Assembly (NCBI GenBank): GCA_034432375.1
Contig: DAOUCA010000136.1
Span: 70,268 to 134,267 of the forward strand
DNA from: JAHBVH01 sp034432375
GTDB lineage: Bacteria > Chloroflexota > Anaerolineae > Caldilineales > Caldilineaceae
Reading direction: 5' to 3'
DNA length: 64,000 bases
Shown: in pieces, positions 62,124 through 64,000 of the stretch
Position numbering within the stretch: the first letter of the stretch is position 1
How the letters are laid out: the number at the start of each line of letters is the position of its first letter
Notes under the pieces: model-generated
What the model was told of the DNA's origin: nothing
What the model saw: the letters and a program-made list of their open reading frames with translations, nothing else
Database searches by the model: none
Made by a program: the position numbers and the translations under genes

Positions 62124-62198
62124 AATCCTTAAAAGTCATCCAGCTTCTCTCATGAAAAAGTACCTACAACCTGGATGACTTTTAAGTGATTCGTCTAT
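62115..62198 (+). repeat. 86-bp palindromic element, copy 3
   Basis: GATAGATAAAATCCTTAAAAGTCATCCAG...CTGGATGACTTTTAAG: a perfect 16-bp stem with a 27-nt loop. It overlaps the last codons and the stop of the lipoprotein gene and could serve as its transcription end. Confidence 0.85.
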
Positions 62199-62302
62199 GA
62201 GCAACCCTTGGGTAGAGAGCCTCTTTTGCGAGCAGGATAAGGAAGAGCGCCGCAGCGCCAACCGCATCACTACATTACACGAAAACTCTCATAGGAGATC
62301 TA

Positions 62303-63190
62303 ATGAGTAAGTCGATTCCTGAATATGTAAACAGCCTGCGCAAACGCAGCGTAACCGTTTACGTCTTACGTTCGCTCGATTTTCTGGTGCCAGGGGAATG
62401 GGAAAATATTACGGACTTTGAAGAGATGGTGATCAAGGTCACCGGTGAAAGAGATCCGGCCATTATCAAGGCGGTGACCAATCGGGCGGATACGCTCTTT
62501 CGCGATCGGTCAGAGCGCTATCGTCGTGCCTGGAATCTATACGGCACTGCGGATAGCACCGATCGTTTGCTTGCCACCGCCGCCTTGGCCAACAAAATTG
62601 GCGAACGAGTACGCTTTCTTGCCTTTTTAGAGCGCATTACCCCCAAAGCAGATAAGGCGCAGACGATCGATTTTAGTATGAAATTGACCATTGAACTGCT
62701 CAATTTTTGCCTGATCAACGGCATTCCAGGGGACAGCATTGGCGATTTCGTCGCTGCGTTGGGCACCTATAGCAAAGATGAGTTGATGCGTATGTCCGCG
62801 CTCGTCTGTCTCGATGGGATTATGCCATTGGGGCCAGACTTTAGCCGGGCCGTCCTCAACACGCTTGATAAGCTCTCGCCCGCCGAGCTAGAAGACAACC
62901 GTACCTTCCGCCAAATCCGTAAAGATATTCCTGGCCAAGATACGCCCAGCAAATTACAATTTGTCTTGAAAGGTGTGGACGGAGTCAAGGGATGGCTACA
63001 GGAGTTTGTCACCAAGCATGATCTGACGTCGGAAAAGGTCTATAGCAGTGTCCAACACTTTATTGACATCAATGATAACCGACTCGATTATTGGTCGGCT
63101 TTCCTCGACATGACGACGAATTATTATACCCACACCGGTACACAGACCGTTGCCCGGCGAATTATTGAGCGAGCAGTCAATGAAATTTAA
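62303..63190 (+). CDS. Helical protein of unknown function
   Basis: AGGAG precedes the ATG by seven bases. The 295-residue protein is soluble, mostly helical, and has no signal peptide. It begins SKSIPEYVNSLRKRSVTVYV and includes TIELLNFCLINGIPGDSIG and IPGQDTPSKLQFVLKGVDGV. I do not recognise a family. It is followed by a good terminator, so it is a monocistronic unit. Confidence 0.7.
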   Translation: MSKSIPEYVNSLRKRSVTVYVLRSLDFLVPGEWENITDFEEMVIKVTGERDPAIIKAVTNRADTLFRDRSERYRRAWNLYGTADSTDRLLATAALANKIGERVRFLAFLERITPKADKAQTIDFSMKLTIELLNFCLINGIPGDSIGDFVAALGTYSKDELMRMSALVCLDGIMPLGPDFSRAVLNTLDKLSPAELEDNRTFRQIRKDIPGQDTPSKLQFVLKGVDGVKGWLQEFVTKHDLTSEKVYSSVQHFIDINDNRLDYWSAFLDMTTNYYTHTGTQTVARRIIERAVNEI

Positions 63191-63204
63191 TTTAAAAAGG
63201 TAAA

Positions 63205-63248
63205 AGCAAAAGGGGCGTGTCACAGTTGCGACACACCCCTTTTGCTTT
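63205..63248 (+). terminator. Bidirectional intrinsic terminator
   Basis: AGCAAAAGGGGCGTGTC / GACACACCCCTTTTGCT (one mismatch), 8-nt loop, ending TTTTGCTTT. It separates the convergent genes at 62303-63190 and 63278-63787. Confidence 0.8.
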
Positions 63249-63277
63249 GTACGGGCGAGCCCTAGCTGAATACCCTC

Positions 63278-63787
63278 TCAACTCAATACCACTTCAATCG
63301 GCTGTAGATGGGCAAGAAGTTCGGCCAATGCAATTCGCAACATTGTTCGGTCATCACCACCGCCACCATAAACTGTCCCCCCAAAGCGTGCCGCCGCGGC
63401 CACAACCGAGGCATCGATCAGAATTGGCAATCGGGTTTTGTGCCCGATGGGGGGCACACCACCCGCGGGGTAACCAAGCAATGCCAGAACAACCTCTGCC
63501 GAAGCCAATTTGGCTTTTTTGCTGCCTACGCCAAAATAGCGCGCTAACAACTTTTTATCGACCCGCCGCTCACCGTGGCTGATCACCACGACCGCAGTCG
63601 GTTCGCTTTGCGTTGGCTGATCCACCAGAAAGAGCAGGGTTTTGATAATCTGATCAGCCTTTACCCCAAGCGCATCCGCCGCCGCCGGTACGGTTGGCGT
63701 GTCACCAATATTGTGGAGCAATTCCGCCCTTATCTCTTGCTCTAGCAGAAACTGTTGCAAGTCGAACGGTGTTCGTGCTGCGGTCAT
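63278..63787 (-). CDS. YbaK/ProX-type aminoacyl-tRNA deacylase
   Basis: A 169-residue protein from ATG 63787, preceded by GAGGAG. The YbaK fold is shown by DQIIKTLLFLVDQ, GSKKAKLASAEVVLALLGYP, GGVPPIGHKTRLPILID and the closing GGGGDDRTMLRIA. These proteins hydrolyse mischarged tRNA (for example Cys- or Ala-tRNAPro). The catalytic Lys region is intact. Confidence 0.9.
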   Translation of the reverse strand: MTAARTPFDLQQFLLEQEIRAELLHNIGDTPTVPAAADALGVKADQIIKTLLFLVDQPTQSEPTAVVVISHGERRVDKKLLARYFGVGSKKAKLASAEVVLALLGYPAGGVPPIGHKTRLPILIDASVVAAAARFGGTVYGGGGDDRTMLRIALAELLAHLQPIEVVLS

Positions 63788-63818
63788 TTGACTCTCCTCT
63801 TCGGATATCAACAAGGCT

Positions 63819-63975
63819 CTAGGTTCTGTTGACATTTCAATTGTGCAGGGTTGAAACCCGCTGCTATACTCGTGTCAGAATGAGAAGCGGAGTTTCTATT
63901 GTCAACAAATTAGCCTCGAATGTCATTCCGGCGAAGGCCGGAATCCATCTTCTGTCGAATGGACCCCTGCCAGAG
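63819..63975. repeat. Repeat-derived sequence at the window end
   Basis: Contains the TAGGTTCTGTTGACATTTCAA end related to the element at 43844-43900 and the CATTCCGGC...GCCGGAATC hairpin (63924-63945) related to 51489-51510. No gene is visible from 63788 to 64000. Confidence 0.65.
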
Positions 63976-64000
63976 TTTACCCTCACGGAGGTGGGGGCAG

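Overview
The window (64 kb, mid-50s % GC by eye) looks like chromosomal DNA of a free-living bacterium, most likely a Chloroflexota member. Reasons: many GNAT acetyltransferases and nucleotidyltransferases, large secreted low-complexity proteins, short dispersed palindromes and minisatellites between genes, proteins ending in a hydrophobic LP-type tail, and a very large TPR-CHAT protein. The taxonomic guess is inference only. No rRNA, tRNA, phage, CRISPR array or intact transposase gene was recognised.

Layout. 0-11 kb: an Eis-like acetyltransferase cut by the window edge, an orphan Phd-like antitoxin, a TrmH-type RNA methyltransferase, an AAA ATPase fused to a PD-(D/E)XK-like nuclease, two nucleotidyltransferases, a DUF4365 pair, a GNAT cluster, and a MazEF toxin-antitoxin pair with a clear promoter and operator candidate. 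11-19 kb: two methyltransferases, an APH-like kinase, a heterodimeric ABC exporter, and a 30-codon ORF with its own promoter, Shine-Dalgarno site and terminators. 19-30 kb: an OmpR-type regulator whose first receiver residues are encoded next to a TATG repeat, four exported proteins, an MFS transporter, an enolase-superfamily enzyme, DUF4126 and SUI1-like genes.

30-48 kb is the most unusual part. A 1014-residue protein joins a processive GT2 glycosyltransferase, a LysM domain and an AlgG-like mannuronan C5-epimerase domain with an intact DPHD motif. Downstream on the same strand lies a 3257-residue exported TPR protein ending in a CHAT domain that has lost both catalytic residues. Upstream and divergent are a secreted beta-helix protein, bracketed by inverted 86-bp repeats, and a membrane-anchored BNR propeller protein. 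Together they suggest a one-polypeptide polymerase-epimerase for an alginate-like exopolysaccharide with a giant surface scaffold.

48-64 kb: a Uma2-type endonuclease, sugar-acid-type aldolase homologues (DapA family and Eda-like), an inosine/xanthosine triphosphatase, the conserved pgpH-ybeY-dgkA block, yqeY with a TVP38-like membrane protein, an EEP hydrolase, a LuxR-TM-Kelch transmembrane regulator, a lipoprotein and a YbaK-type deacylase.

Intergenic DNA is rich in repeats. Recognised families are: a 75-bp palindrome (four copies), an 86-bp palindrome (three copies), a hairpin with three compensatory stem changes (two copies), a 90-bp CACGAAGACACACGAAG element (two copies), and several MITE-like inverted repeats.
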